From NCBI GenBank assembly GCA_964444735.1, contig CAYUIJ010000025.1, positions 1-26,517 of the forward strand: a stretch of 26,517 bases of DNA, given 5' to 3'. Source of the stretch: Phocaeicola_A sp964444735 (lineage in GTDB: Bacteria; Bacteroidota; Bacteroidia; Bacteroidales; Bacteroidaceae). The notes below the pieces were generated by a model that was not told where the DNA came from, searched no databases, and worked only from the letters and a program-made list of their open reading frames with translations. Within the stretch, counting starts at the first letter, position 1. Each line of letters begins with the position of its first letter. Positions 9,532 through 19,191 of this stretch are shown piece by piece. A program made the position numbers and the translations under genes.

Positions 9532-11199
9532 TTATTGGCTTATGTTGTCAGGATTCTGTTCGAGCAACGGGTTCGAGTCTATATCGCTCTGGGGAATCTT
9601 CCAGAGGAAACTCTTCTTGGGCAGGAATGTCATTTCCGTGCTGAAGCGGTTCTTTCTGCGTGAGTTGTTGTCTGACGACAGCATCTCGTTTTTCTGGAAG
9701 ATGGCATGATTCCTGTTTACGAATGCTTGCGCGCGTTTCCCCAATACACCTTTGCGGAGCTGGTCAAAGTAAGCCTTGCTTTCACCCGGAAATTCCCATA
9801 GCCTTTCCTGTAAGATTGCCTCATCCATTTCCTGCCGGCTCATTGCCGGCAGCTCTTGCAGCCCGGCACGTGTATGTACTTGGTTCAGTTCGTCCAGTCC
9901 GTCTCCCGCATTCAGCAGGTTGGCGGCTTCCGCATAGTTTAGCAATACCTCCGAGTAGCGCAGCATGGGGTAGTTGGCTCCGGGATTCGCGTTCCACATT
10001 ACGGCATCGGCCCATGGGTCAAAGAATTTGGCATTGAGCAGTGTATGGAACGCGTACCCTTCCGGAAGATAGATGCCGCCGTCAGCGTCCACCCAGTTTT
10101 GTGTCTCGAAGTCATAGTGGTAATCCACATCGGTCTTGCTGTCGGTAAATTCGGTCAGGATGATGTGCTTACGCGTGTCATTTGCCTCGTATGACTGATA
10201 GAATTCGCCCGGAATGCCTATGCGGCAGTTGTATGTTCCGGCCACATCCTTCAGTCCGCTTGAGTTACCGGTACCGAAATCCACGCCCATGTCGTTTCCT
10301 CCGCCGTTACCGGCAAAATACTGCAATTCGAAGACAGATTCCTCGTTGTTTTTTGCGCTTTGGGTGAACCAGTACCAGTTGTCATCGTAGTTCTTTACCA
10401 GATTATATTTCCGGCTTGAAATAACCAGCCGGCTGTATTCCAGACTTTCCTGCAATTCTTCTTGGTTGGCGGCAAAGTTGTCTTCACTGCTGACGGTGGC
10501 TTTATACAGGTATGCCTCTCCTAACAGTGCGTAGCATGCTCCCTGAGAGGCGCGCCATACGTCATATCCGTCGGTTTCGCGTTCGGGCAGCATGCCTGCG
10601 GCGTCTTTCAGATCGGTGAAGATACGTTCCCATACGCTTTCGGCCGGCTCGCGCGGCACTTTCAATCCTCCCAGCCCGGAAGTGTAACTTACCGGAACGG
10701 GGCAGCCTCCATAGATGCGTACCAGATAATAGAAAGCGTATGCACGCAAGAACAGCGCCTGGCCTTTTACGCGCGTCTTTTCCGTTTCGTCCATGTCGGC
10801 AATGTCTTCCACTCTTTCCAGCACGATGTTGGCGTCATTGACTGCGATAAATGCATTTGTCCAGAGGTTGCTGAACGTATAGCTTATGTTGTTTATGTCG
10901 TTCCATGCGTTCGTATTGTCCAGCAGGGGCTGTTCCTTACGGTAGTTCGGCTCACCAAGGTCTGTAGCCACTTCCAGTCTGGCCACCACGTTGCGGGTGT
11001 TGCCCGCCATGTTTCTGAAAGCGCGGTATGTATTGTTCAGCGCGGAGTTGATGTCTGTATTTGAATGGTAAAAGTTATCGGGCGGTATGAATGTATACGG
11101 ATTCTCATCCAGATCAGTACATCCGGTATATACCGCGGCGGCGATGGTCACAGCACCGAACGCCGCATATTTTTTTATTTGAGATACTATTGAGTTCAT
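9532..11199 (-). CDS. SusD-like surface lipoprotein of the second pair
   Basis: A 555-residue SusD/RagB homologue. The lipobox is VYTGC with Cys27, followed by TDLDENPYTFIPPDNFY, a classic SusD N-terminus. Later family sequences include KGQALFLRAYAFYYLVRIYG, PMLRYSEVLLNYAEAANLL and the C-terminal ILQERLWEFPGESKAYFDQL, and the protein ends in IPQSDIDSNPLLEQNPDN. It looks full length. The start lies 13 bases after the SusC-like stop, so both should share one transcript. If the upstream susC is out of frame, this gene may also be expressed less by polarity. No glycosidase, peptidase or sigma/anti-sigma pair lies beside it, so its substrate cannot be read from context. Confidence 0.93.
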   Translation of the reverse strand: MNSIVSQIKKYAAFGAVTIAAAVYTGCTDLDENPYTFIPPDNFYHSNTDINSALNNTYRAFRNMAGNTRNVVARLEVATDLGEPNYRKEQPLLDNTNAWNDINNISYTFSNLWTNAFIAVNDANIVLERVEDIADMDETEKTRVKGQALFLRAYAFYYLVRIYGGCPVPVSYTSGLGGLKVPREPAESVWERIFTDLKDAAGMLPERETDGYDVWRASQGACYALLGEAYLYKATVSSEDNFAANQEELQESLEYSRLVISSRKYNLVKNYDDNWYWFTQSAKNNEESVFELQYFAGNGGGNDMGVDFGTGNSSGLKDVAGTYNCRIGIPGEFYQSYEANDTRKHIILTEFTDSKTDVDYHYDFETQNWVDADGGIYLPEGYAFHTLLNAKFFDPWADAVMWNANPGANYPMLRYSEVLLNYAEAANLLNAGDGLDELNQVHTRAGLQELPAMSRQEMDEAILQERLWEFPGESKAYFDQLRKGVLGKRAQAFVNRNHAIFQKNEMLSSDNNSRRKNRFSTEMTFLPKKSFLWKIPQSDIDSNPLLEQNPDNISQ

Positions 11200-11212
11200 A
11201 ATAAATCAGAGG

Positions 11213-14200
11213 TTAGAATTTAGCATTGATACCAAACATGATGATTTTTGCCCAGGGGTTGCTGATGTCACCGTTTTCCGGATTATATCCACGTGTGGTG
11301 GCGGCAGTGAAGAAGTTCTGGAAATTGACGTTGAATGTCAGTCTCTTCACGGTACCTATACCGAGCAATGAGGTAAAATCATAGCTTAACTGTATGTTTT
11401 TCAAGATAAAGTAGTGCCAGTCGGCGTTTGTACGTGTACTGAAATAGTTTATCGTACCGGCTTTCGGATATGTTCCGCCCGGATTGCTTTCGCTCCACCA
11501 TTTGCCGTAGGCCTTTTTGGTGGGGATGTATGACTGTCCTGCAATCTGGTTGTCGGCATTGAACGCATAGTTTCCGTTGTTTGCGTATCCGATGGCCGAT
11601 GCAAAGCCGTCTTCAGCGCCCACAGCCGATGCATAGTCGGTGGCCCCCTGTCCGTAGACGTTCAGTTTGAAGTCTTTGTATTTTACTCCTACGCTGAATC
11701 CGTAATAGTATTTCGGTTCGGTGGATCCCAGGCAGACAAAGTCATTTACATCAATGGAACCGCTGTTGTCCACATCCTCATACATTTCCGCGCCTAATGC
11801 GGCCCGTCCGTTTTCTCCGGGCACTTTTGCCAGGTATTCGTCAAGCTGTTCCTGAGTCCTGATGATTCCCAGCGATTTGCGCGCCCATACAGAGTTGACC
11901 GGATATTCCACTTGCAGGATGCGTGCTATACCCGTATTTCCCGGGTTACTGGCTACTCTCTTCACATCGTCATAGAGCGCGCGTATCTTGTTTGTATTGT
12001 AGGTTACGTTGAATGAGGCGTCAACCGTCCAGTCTTTGCTTTTGTAGATGTCTCCGCTAATGGTAAATTCCACGCCGTGGTTACCTACTTCGCCCACATT
12101 GCTCATTACGGTTTTGAATCCTGAAGAGCTCGGTATGGGAGTTTCGTAGAGCAAGTCGCGCGTGACGCGCTTATAGTAGTCGAAATTCAGGTGTAAACGG
12201 TTCCACAGGCTGATGTCAAATCCTAAATCGAGCTGTGTGGTGCGTTCCCATTTCAAGTCGGGGTTGCCTATCGTTTCTCCGTATCCGGGCAATAGAAGCG
12301 TTCCGTCAGAATAGCCGTTGCCGGTACTGGTAGACAGCTGCGGCAGTGACCTGTAGTTGCCTATTTCCTGATTGCCGGTTATACCCCAGCTTCCGCGGAT
12401 TTTCAGGTTGGTGATCACTTTGCTGTCTTTCAGGAATTTTTCTTCCGATGCCCTCCAGGCCAGGCCTACTGACGGGAACAGGCCCCATTTGTTATTGGAG
12501 CCGAAACGTGACGAGCCGTCGTAGCGTGCGGTGGCGGTAAGCAGGTATTTGTCGTTATACGCGTAGTTTATGCGTCCGGTAAACGAAATCAGCTTGTTGC
12601 TGTAGATATCGCTTGTCCAGTCACTCAATTCCTTGCCGTCTATTTTCCATGCGCCCAACAGGTCATTGTCAAATGCGCCCGAAGTTACGTCAATGTCTTC
12701 ATATTTATAGTCCTGATAGGAATATACACCGGTCATGGTGAGTCTGTGGACTCCCCACTGGTTTTTGTAAGTCACGATGTTATCCATCAGCTTGCTGCGG
12801 TTTTTGCTCCATGCGTTTGTTCCTGTTCCGCTTGTTGCCCCTTTTGATATGTTCGCGGCAGTCTGTGTTCCGGCATAGTAATATCTGCGTGTGTTTTTTG
12901 TGTCATATCCTATGCTCAGCTTATAGTTCAGATGTTCGTTGAAAGTCACTTCCGCATAGAAATTTCCCACGAAGCGCTGACGTTTGTAGCGGTCTGTTAT
13001 GGCAGCGATGTCGGCTACAGGGTTAAAGATGCATCCCGAACCGGAGACGATGTTCCATGAGCCGTCTTCGTTTTTTACCGGCTGATTAGGGTAGCCTCCG
13101 CGCGAGACATCACCTACGGCATTGTCAAAGACGTTTTGGATTGAACTGGTGAACTGGATGCTTGATCCCACTGTCAGCCAGCTGTTGAATTTGTGTGTGA
13201 GGTTGCTGTGTACCGAATATTTTTCGTATCCCTGGTTTTCAATCAGTCCGTCTTGGTCATAGTATCCGGCCGAAATCATATAGCCTGTGTTGTTTACTCC
13301 GCCGTCAAAGACTACGTTGTAGTCTTGCGCAAGGGCCGTAGACTGTATGATTTCCTTTTGCCAGTTGGTCCATTTGCCGTTGGCCGGCGCTTCCTGTCCG
13401 GAATAGTCCAGAAAGTCTTGTCCGGTAATCAGGTTCATCAGCCGGTCGCGTATCTGCACACCGGTCGAGAGGTTGACAGAGCAGTTCTTTGTCCCTTTTG
13501 CCCCTTGCCTGGTTGTGATCATGATCACGCCGTTTGCGCCGCGTGAGCCGTAGATGGCTGTTGAAGAGGCGTCTTTCAGAATTTCCATCGATTCGATGTC
13601 GGCAGGGTTGATGTCGTTCAGGTCACCGTCCATCAAAGGGAATCCGTCTACTACATACAGGGGATCGCTGCTGGAATTGATAGAGCCGGTACCGCGAATG
13701 CGGATGGTAGGGGTTGTGCCCGGTTTGTTGTTGGTGAATACGGCCACGCCCGATGATTTTCCCTGCAGGGCTGTCAGGGGGCTGGATGCGACGGCCGATG
13801 TGATAGCGTCGGTTTTCAGTTGGGTGGCCGAACCGGTGAGGTCGCTTTTCTTCATCGTACCGTACCCTACCACAATCACCTCATCGAGTATCTCGTTATC
13901 TTCCTGTAGTACAATTTGAAGTGGCTGGGGGGGGTAGAAGAGACTTTCACACTCCGTGTGACATATCCGATGTATGAAACCACCAAAGTGGAATTGGCCG
14001 GCGCGTCCAGATTGAAGCTCCCGTCAAAGCCGGTGATTGTTCCGATACTTGTACCCTTAACCACGACACTGGCGCCGATAATCGGATCACCGGCCGTGTC
14101 TTTGACATTTCCCGTAATTTTTTGCTGAGCATAGGCGAACACGGACATTCCCGCCACTATGCAAAGCATGAGCAGTTTTTGAATACATGACGTATTCAAA

Positions 14201-14220
14201 ACAGAAAGGCTTTTTTGCAT
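11213..14220 (-). pseudogene. SusC-like TonB-dependent transporter, out of frame at a C8 tract
   Basis: An outer-membrane importer paired with the SusD-like gene. Frame one (14220 to 13876) gives a signal peptide (ending AYAQQ) and a complete carboxypeptidase-regulatory-like domain (DPIIGASVVVKGTSIGTITG, LVVSYIGYVT). After the C8 run it drifts into 17 unrelated residues and stops. Frame two, read from just after the run, gives QPLQIVLQEDNEILDEVIVV then GYGTMKKSDLTG, the usual SusC junction with the TonB-box region. It continues through the plug (PTIRIRGTGSINSSSDPLYV, MEILKDASSTAIYGSRGANG) and barrel to a stop at 11213. The span is 3008 bases, one short of a multiple of three. Nine C instead of eight would give one intact protein of 1002 aa, normal for SusC. 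I read this as an OFF phase state; a homopolymer miscall is the alternative. Confidence 0.9.
13927..13934 (-). repeat. C8 (plus-strand G8) tract at the susC frameshift
   Basis: Eight C on the coding strand, after codon 95, in the linker between the regulatory-like domain and the TonB-box/plug region. Frames before and after the run disagree by one base. C9 or C6 would join them; C7 and C8 would not. The coincidence of tract and frame break is direct evidence for slippage, in the cell or in the reads. Confidence 0.85.
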
Positions 14221-14264
14221 GCTGATTATCAGATTAAAAGTTAAACATAAGAACTGTGTTTTCG

Positions 14265-14272
14265 CAAAAATA
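14265..14272 (-). promoter_or_regulatory. Possible -7 element for the minus-strand SusCD operon
   Basis: On the minus strand 14272-14265 reads TATTTTTG, matching TAnnTTTG. Transcription would begin near 14258, about 38 bases before the susC ATG at 14220. No TTTG is visible at the expected -33 distance, so the call is weak. Confidence 0.35.
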
Positions 14273-14280
14273 AAAAATTA

Positions 14281-14662
14281 AATTTAAAAAGGATATAACG
14301 GCATCCTGTTTTTGCATGTTAAAAAGTGTTGCTTTTCTGAATCAGCCAGATTTTTATAGAAACTGACCGTATGAGCCAGCTGTTGTCTTTATATGAAATT
14401 TTTCATGCAGGAGAGGGGAGGAGGGGTGGAAACAACAATCCTACTGACGTGGCATGATGCCTTGCCGCCGGCCTTTCAATCCCGGCCATGTTCATGACGC
14501 GTCGCGACATTGCCTGCAAGCCTTTTTCCTGCCGTGCTTTTCTGATTCGGGCAGGATCCTCCATTGTGTCCTTATTGGGAAAAGTGCAGGCGGCGATTGT
14601 TAATTTTTCATGTCTCATCTGTTTTTTCCCGGAATTTTTTATGATCGTTCAATAAAAACGCT
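14281..14662. other. Intergenic stretch between divergent SusCD and capsule operons
   Basis: About 380 bases with no gene I can support. A 71-codon minus-strand frame (14618-14403) has no recognisable features. Short inverted repeats such as CCTGCC/GGCAGG (about 14528-14555) are present but lack T-runs. I looked for paired inverted repeats flanking the capsule promoter, as in invertible Bacteroides capsule promoters, and saw none. Confidence 0.4.
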
Positions 14663-14670
14663 TACTTTTG
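14663..14670 (+). promoter_or_regulatory. Likely capsule operon promoter (-7 element)
   Basis: TACTTTTG, in the context TTACTTTTGCATC, is a close match to the Bacteroides -7 motif and its usual downstream bases. A clear -33 TTTG is not seen. Transcription would start near 14677 and give a leader of about 285 bases before upxY, in keeping with capsule operons whose leader takes part in UpxY-dependent antitermination. Confidence 0.5.
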
Positions 14671-14823
14671 CATCGCAATCCGGTTTATCGCTGCGGCTGT
14701 GGAATTCAGTTTCTATACGGAAGTATCTTTAGACGCGCGTTGCACTTTTTTGTACGAAAATGATTGACTTGCAGGCGGTCTTTATTTTTAGCTTGCAGGG
14801 AGATGTTTTTGTATTTGCAGGTG

Positions 14824-14872
14824 CAGCCGGGAAGTGCTTTTTCAGGTCACGGACTGACAAAAAGGCCGGCTG
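14824..14872 (+). promoter_or_regulatory. Inverted repeat in the upxY leader
   Basis: CAGCCGG (14824-14830) can pair with CCGGCTG (14866-14872), closing a 35-base loop. In Bacteroides fragilis the leader upstream of upxY is needed for antitermination by UpxY, so leader structure here is a candidate target. This particular hairpin has only seven pairs. Confidence 0.25.
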
Positions 14873-14888
14873 GCGGGGTCTTTATTTT

Positions 14889-14898
14889 CCCCCCCCCC
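14889..14898 (+). repeat. C10 homopolymer in the upxY leader
   Basis: Ten C, 64 bases upstream of the upxY ATG and downstream of the proposed promoter, so in the untranslated leader. Length change would alter leader structure or spacing rather than a protein frame: an in-frame stop at 14936-14938 isolates upxY from any upstream frame. Confidence 0.8.
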
Positions 14899-14962
14899 TC
14901 TGAAGTTGTCTCGTCACCCTCTGATGATTATTTATTAAGGAAAACAAAACAGATTACCCTCA

Positions 14963-15514
14963 ATGAAAGCCGACGGACGTTCGTATCCCGAATGGATGCC
15001 TGTGCGTACCTTTTATAACAAGGAACTGCTGCTTGCCGGTTTTCTTTCGGATGAGCATATCGAGCATTTCATTCCGATGGCTTACGAGCTATGCGACGCC
15101 GGGACCGACGGAGTGGAATGCCGCCGCTGCCTGGTGCCCGCCATTCACAATCTGGTATTTATTCATCATCCCTATGACCGTCAGTGGTGCATTGACTTCC
15201 AGCAGCGTTCTCCGGTGGCATTCCATTACTTGAAGAACGATCGCGAAGGCACGGCATTCAGTGTGGTTCCCCACCGTGAGATGGAGATCTTCATGCGTGC
15301 CTGCGACCCTGCCATTGAGGGTACCCGGTTCATTGACCCCCGGCTGTTGCGTGAGAAGAAGCGCGTGCGGGTGCGTGTGGTGAGGCCCGGTATTCTTTTC
15401 GGAATAGAGGGTGACTTTGTCCGTTTCGGAGGCAGGCATTACATAGCCATCCGTGTAAGCGGGAGCGCGGCTCTGCTCAAGGTCAGCTATACATGGTGTA
15501 AGGAAGTATTGTGA
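14963..15514 (+). CDS. upxY: UpxY-type NusG-like transcription antiterminator
   Basis: A 183-residue NusG paralogue at the head of a capsule operon. In Bacteroides, UpxY proteins act on their own locus and let RNA polymerase read through early termination in the leader. The N-terminal NGN-like domain starts PEWMPVRTFYNKELLLAGFL, with the short beta pattern and the partner-style stretch CLVPAIHNLVFIHHPY. The C-terminal half has the KOW-like segment VRVVRPGILFGIEGDFVRFG and ends RVSGSAALLKVSYTW. The ATG is the only one after the in-frame TAA at 14936. It is the first gene after the proposed promoter and long leader. The small partner gene upxZ, usual in B. fragilis capsule loci, does not follow; the export gene comes next. 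Confidence 0.85.
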   Translation: MKADGRSYPEWMPVRTFYNKELLLAGFLSDEHIEHFIPMAYELCDAGTDGVECRRCLVPAIHNLVFIHHPYDRQWCIDFQQRSPVAFHYLKNDREGTAFSVVPHREMEIFMRACDPAIEGTRFIDPRLLREKKRVRVRVVRPGILFGIEGDFVRFGGRHYIAIRVSGSAALLKVSYTWCKEVL

Positions 15515-15640
15515 TTCTGATCCCCGGCGTGTCTGTATTTTTTCTGTCCGTCTTGTCCTGAACAGGAATTTACGGGGTTGCATGCCGTTATGTTGAAAAC
15601 ATTGAAAAATAAAAAAAACAAGTATTCATATAAAATCAAA

Positions 15641-18040
15641 ATGAGAAAACCGATTATCAGCTTAATGCTACTGCTGTGGACGGCCGCGGGCGGAGGCGCC
15701 GCGTATGCCCAGTCACAGATGACGGACCAGCAGGTGCTGGAATACGTAAGGGAAGGACTAAAATCCGGCAAGGACCAGCGGACGCTGGCCAGCGAACTGG
15801 CGCGTCAGGGCGTCACCCGTGAACAGGCCGAACGCGTGAGAAGACTGTATGAGCAACAGACAAATACCGATTCGGACAATCTTACGGGTACCGAACGCGC
15901 CGAGAGCCGTCTGCGCGACCAGGTACAGGAGAGCGCTCCCGCGATGACCGATGCCGTCAATCCGGAGCCCGAAGAGCTTCAGAACGCGGTTCAGGTGTTC
16001 GGCCGCAACATCTTCAATACCCGCAACCTCACTTTCGAGCCGAGTGTGAACATAGCCACCCCTCCCAACTACCGTCTGGGTCCTGGCGATGAGGTTATCA
16101 TCGACATCTGGGGCGCCAGTCAGAACATTATCCGGCAGACGATTTCTCCCGAGGGCACCATTACCCTTGACCAGCTTGGCCCCGTGTATCTGAGCGGCAT
16201 GAGCGTAGAAGCGGCCCAGCGGTATCTCAGTGACGAGCTTTCGAAGATATATTCCGATCAGGGCAACCGTATACGCGTCACTTTGGGCAACAGCCGTACC
16301 ATTCAGGTGAACGTGATGGGCGAGGTGACACAGCCCGGCACCTACGCGCTGTCGGCCTTTTCCACCGTGTTCCATGCGCTTTACCGCGCGGGCGGCGTGA
16401 GCGACATCGGCAGCCTCCGTAACGTGCAGCTTGTGCGCAACGGTAAGAAGACAGCCTCTGTGGATGTCTATCAGTTTATCATGAAAGGACAGATACAGGA
16501 TGACATCCGTCTTCAGGAGGGCGATGTGGTTATCGTTCCGGCCTACGAGGCCCTGGTTCAGATAGACGGCAATGTGAAGCGTCCCATGCGCTACGAGCTG
16601 AAGAAAGACGAGAATCTGAACACCCTTATCCGCTATGCCGGAGGTTTCAGCAGTGACGCCTATACCAGAACCCTTCGCGTGGTCCGTCAGAACGGTGAGG
16701 AATACCAGGTAAAGACGGTTGAGAGTACCGACTTCAGCGTGTTCCGGCTTCAAAACGGCGATGTGGTTACGGCCGACGCCATACTTGACCGCTTCTCGAA
16801 CAAGCTTGAGATTCGCGGCGCGGTGAACCGTCCGGGTATCTACGAGCTAAGCAGCCGCTTGAACACGATAGGGAAACTGGTCGAAAAGGCCGACGGCCTT
16901 CTTGAGGAGGCTTTTACGGGCCGTGCGGTGCTTTACCGCGAACGTCCGAACAAGACGCGCGAGGTGAAGCAGATTGACATCCAGTCTCTTCTGTCGGGCT
17001 ATATTCCCGATATTCCCCTTCAGAAGAACGATGTTCTCTACATACCGAGCATTCATGACCTTGAGGATCTGGGTGATGTGGGAATCTTTGGAGAGGTGGC
17101 GTTGCCGGGCACCTATCCTTATGCCGACAACATGAGCCTGGAAGACCTTGTAATCGCTGCGGGCGGTCTGAAGGAAGCCGCCTCGGTGGTACGCGTAGAC
17201 GTGTCGCGCCGTATCAAGGAGCCGAAAGGCACCGTTACGGGCCGTGAGACGGGCAAGATGTTCAGCTTTGGCCTGAAAGACGGCTTTGTGGTTGACGGCG
17301 ATCCCGGTTTCGTGCTCCAGCCTTATGACCAGGTATTCGTGCGCCGCAGCCCGGTTTATCAGGCACAGCAGAACGTAAGCATCACGGGTGAGGTCCTATA
17401 CGGAGGCATCTATTCCCTTACCCGGAAGAGCGAGCGCATCAGTGAGTTGTTAGGCAAGGCAGGAGGCACTACTGAATTCGCCTATGTGAAGGGCAGCAAG
17501 CTCATCCGCCGTGCCAGCGCGGAAGAAAGGGCGCGTATGGCAAACGTCATCGAGATGATGCGCAAGGAGCTGGGCGAGAGTGCCGTTGACTCGATGGGTC
17601 TGAGGGTTGAAGATACCTATACGGTAGGCATCGACCTTGAGGCAGCCTTGAAAAATCCCGGCGGCGCGGCCGATATCGTACTTCGCGAGGGCGACCGGAT
17701 TGTAGTCCCCGAATACGATAACACTATAAAGATCAGCGGCGCCGTAATGAGGGACAATACGGTGACCTATATGCCCGGCGAGAATGTGAAGTATTACCTG
17801 AGTCAGGCCGGAGGATACAGTCAGAACGCAAAGAAAAGCAAAAAGTTCATTGTCTACATGAACGGACAGATAGCGGAGGTGAAAGGCAGCGGCAAGGACC
17901 AGATAGAGCCCGGCTGCGAGATCATCGTGCCGAACAAGCAGCGGCGTCATTCCGCTTCTCTCGGCAACATACTCGGCTATGCCACCTCGTTCGCCTCATT
18001 GGGCACAATGGCCGCCAGCATCGCCAACCTTGTGAAATAA
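15641..18040 (+). CDS. Wza-like polysaccharide export protein with SLBB repeats
   Basis: A 799-residue outer-membrane/periplasmic export protein for capsular polysaccharide. The start gives a clean signal peptide, MRKPIISLMLLLW to AYAQ; the frame is open 63 bases further up only to a TTG. Residues about 25-70 form a small helical region (TDQQVLEYVREGLKSGKDQR). The Poly_export domain follows, with YRLGPGDEVIIDIWG and SPEGTITLDQLGPVYLSG. Then come about five SLBB-type repeats, each with the pattern GEV-x-PG-x-Y and LI-x-x-AGG (for example VMGEVTQPGTYAL, IFGEVALPGTYPY, ITGEVLYGGIYSL). The C-terminus is small and hydrophobic (LGNILGYATSFASLG). The gene is longer than E. coli wza, as usual in Bacteroides. 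It is followed after 16 bases by the Wzz gene. Confidence 0.93.
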   Translation: MRKPIISLMLLLWTAAGGGAAYAQSQMTDQQVLEYVREGLKSGKDQRTLASELARQGVTREQAERVRRLYEQQTNTDSDNLTGTERAESRLRDQVQESAPAMTDAVNPEPEELQNAVQVFGRNIFNTRNLTFEPSVNIATPPNYRLGPGDEVIIDIWGASQNIIRQTISPEGTITLDQLGPVYLSGMSVEAAQRYLSDELSKIYSDQGNRIRVTLGNSRTIQVNVMGEVTQPGTYALSAFSTVFHALYRAGGVSDIGSLRNVQLVRNGKKTASVDVYQFIMKGQIQDDIRLQEGDVVIVPAYEALVQIDGNVKRPMRYELKKDENLNTLIRYAGGFSSDAYTRTLRVVRQNGEEYQVKTVESTDFSVFRLQNGDVVTADAILDRFSNKLEIRGAVNRPGIYELSSRLNTIGKLVEKADGLLEEAFTGRAVLYRERPNKTREVKQIDIQSLLSGYIPDIPLQKNDVLYIPSIHDLEDLGDVGIFGEVALPGTYPYADNMSLEDLVIAAGGLKEAASVVRVDVSRRIKEPKGTVTGRETGKMFSFGLKDGFVVDGDPGFVLQPYDQVFVRRSPVYQAQQNVSITGEVLYGGIYSLTRKSERISELLGKAGGTTEFAYVKGSKLIRRASAEERARMANVIEMMRKELGESAVDSMGLRVEDTYTVGIDLEAALKNPGGAADIVLREGDRIVVPEYDNTIKISGAVMRDNTVTYMPGENVKYYLSQAGGYSQNAKKSKKFIVYMNGQIAEVKGSGKDQIEPGCEIIVPNKQRRHSASLGNILGYATSFASLGTMAASIANLVK

Positions 18041-18056
18041 CCCCTATAATTCCCGT

Positions 18057-19184
18057 ATGCAGATTATGGAAGAAAACAAACATTACAATAATGACAATGT
18101 CTCTCCCCTGAGAGAAGGGGATAACAGCGAACAGGAAATTGACCTGACGGACATCCTGCGCCGCATCATTTCCATCCGCAAAAGCCTTTACAAGGCAGCC
18201 GTCATCGGTCTGACAGCCGGTATCGTCATTGCTCTGAGCATTCCCAGAGAGTATACGGTAACGGTCACCCTCTCTCCCGAGATGGGGAGCGATTCCAAGA
18301 ATGGCGGTCTTTCCAGTCTGGCATCGACCTTTCTGGGTACCAGTGCCATGAACAGTGCCCCCGATGCGCTGAATGCGGCCCTTTCGAGTGAGATTGTATC
18401 ATCCACGCCGTTCCTTCTGGAACTGTTCGGTACCCGTGTGCAGACCCTTGACGGTGAGACGGATACTACTTTAGCGGCCTATCTGGACGAGCAGCGGTCT
18501 CCGTGGTGGAGTGCGGTATTTAGCCTTCCCGGCAAGGCGGTAAGAGGCATTGAGAGCCTGTTTGCCGAAGATACGGATACCCTTGCGGGATTGAACCCTT
18601 TTCATCTTACCGAGGAAGAAAGCCTGAAAGTGGAATCTTTGCGTGATGCCGTCCTTGCCGATATTGACAAGAAGACGGGCATTACCACCCTGTCTGTCAC
18701 CTTGCAGGACGCCAAGGTGACGGCTATGGCAGCCGACAGCGTGGTGACGAAGCTTCAGCAGTATATCATTGACTATCGCATCAAGAAGGCGAAGGAAGAC
18801 TGCGCCTATCTGGAGCAGCTTTACAGGGAGCGCCAGCAGGAATACTATGAGGCCCAACAGCGTTATGCCCATTATGTGGATGCCAACAAGAGCCTGGTTC
18901 TTCAGAGCGTGCGTACGGAGCAGGAACGCTTGCAGAACGATATGAACCTTGCCTTTCAGGTATACAGCCAGGTGGCCCAGCAGTTGCAGGTGGCCCGCGC
19001 GAAGATACAGGAGGAGAAACCTGTCTTTGCTGTGGTGGAGCCGGCAACCGTGCCTTTGCAGCCATCCGGTACGAGCCGCAAGGTTATCGTAATCGGCATC
19101 GTCTTCCTTGCCGTATGCGGCACGTGCGCATGGAAACTGTTTGGGCGTCCTTACTGGGACAGGCTGAAGGAGCAAGTGAAGTGA
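18057..19184 (+). CDS. Wzz-type capsule chain-length determinant
   Basis: An inner-membrane polysaccharide co-polymerase of 375 residues that sets polymer length together with Wzy. It has the Wzz layout: a short cytoplasmic N-terminus (EIDLTDILRRIISIRKSLYK), a first membrane helix (about 43-62, AVIGLTAGIVIALSIPREYT), a long periplasmic region with coiled coil (about 250-320, rich in Q, E and R), a proline-containing stretch (VVEPATVPLQPSGTSRK) and a second helix (VIVIGIVFLAVCGTCAW). No kinase domain is attached. An in-frame ATG at 18066 is an alternative start. It is the last GC-rich gene before the AT-rich sugar genes. Confidence 0.93.
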   Translation: MQIMEENKHYNNDNVSPLREGDNSEQEIDLTDILRRIISIRKSLYKAAVIGLTAGIVIALSIPREYTVTVTLSPEMGSDSKNGGLSSLASTFLGTSAMNSAPDALNAALSSEIVSSTPFLLELFGTRVQTLDGETDTTLAAYLDEQRSPWWSAVFSLPGKAVRGIESLFAEDTDTLAGLNPFHLTEEESLKVESLRDAVLADIDKKTGITTLSVTLQDAKVTAMAADSVVTKLQQYIIDYRIKKAKEDCAYLEQLYRERQQEYYEAQQRYAHYVDANKSLVLQSVRTEQERLQNDMNLAFQVYSQVAQQLQVARAKIQEEKPVFAVVEPATVPLQPSGTSRKVIVIGIVFLAVCGTCAWKLFGRPYWDRLKEQVK

Positions 19185-19191
19185 CGATGAT

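Noticed and set aside
11213..13879. Treating the second part of the minus-strand susC as a separate gene starting at GTG 13879
   Set aside because: The start would lie inside the TonB-box motif DEVIVVGYG and leave no signal peptide. It is the remainder of one frameshifted gene.
14221..14962. Invertible capsule promoter flanked by inverted repeats
   Set aside because: I searched by eye for paired repeats around the TACTTTTG promoter and found only short unrelated ones; no recombinase gene is nearby.
14764..15018. Plus-strand frame crossing the C10 tract and overlapping the upxY start
   Set aside because: It begins at TTG and shows no protein features. The TAA at 14936-14938 in the upxY frame also prevents a slippage fusion to UpxY.
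15758..16753. Open frame of 331 codons on the minus strand, antisense to the wza-like gene
   Set aside because: Low-complexity composition rich in His, Val and Leu, mirroring the coding strand; the plus-strand SLBB protein is unambiguous.
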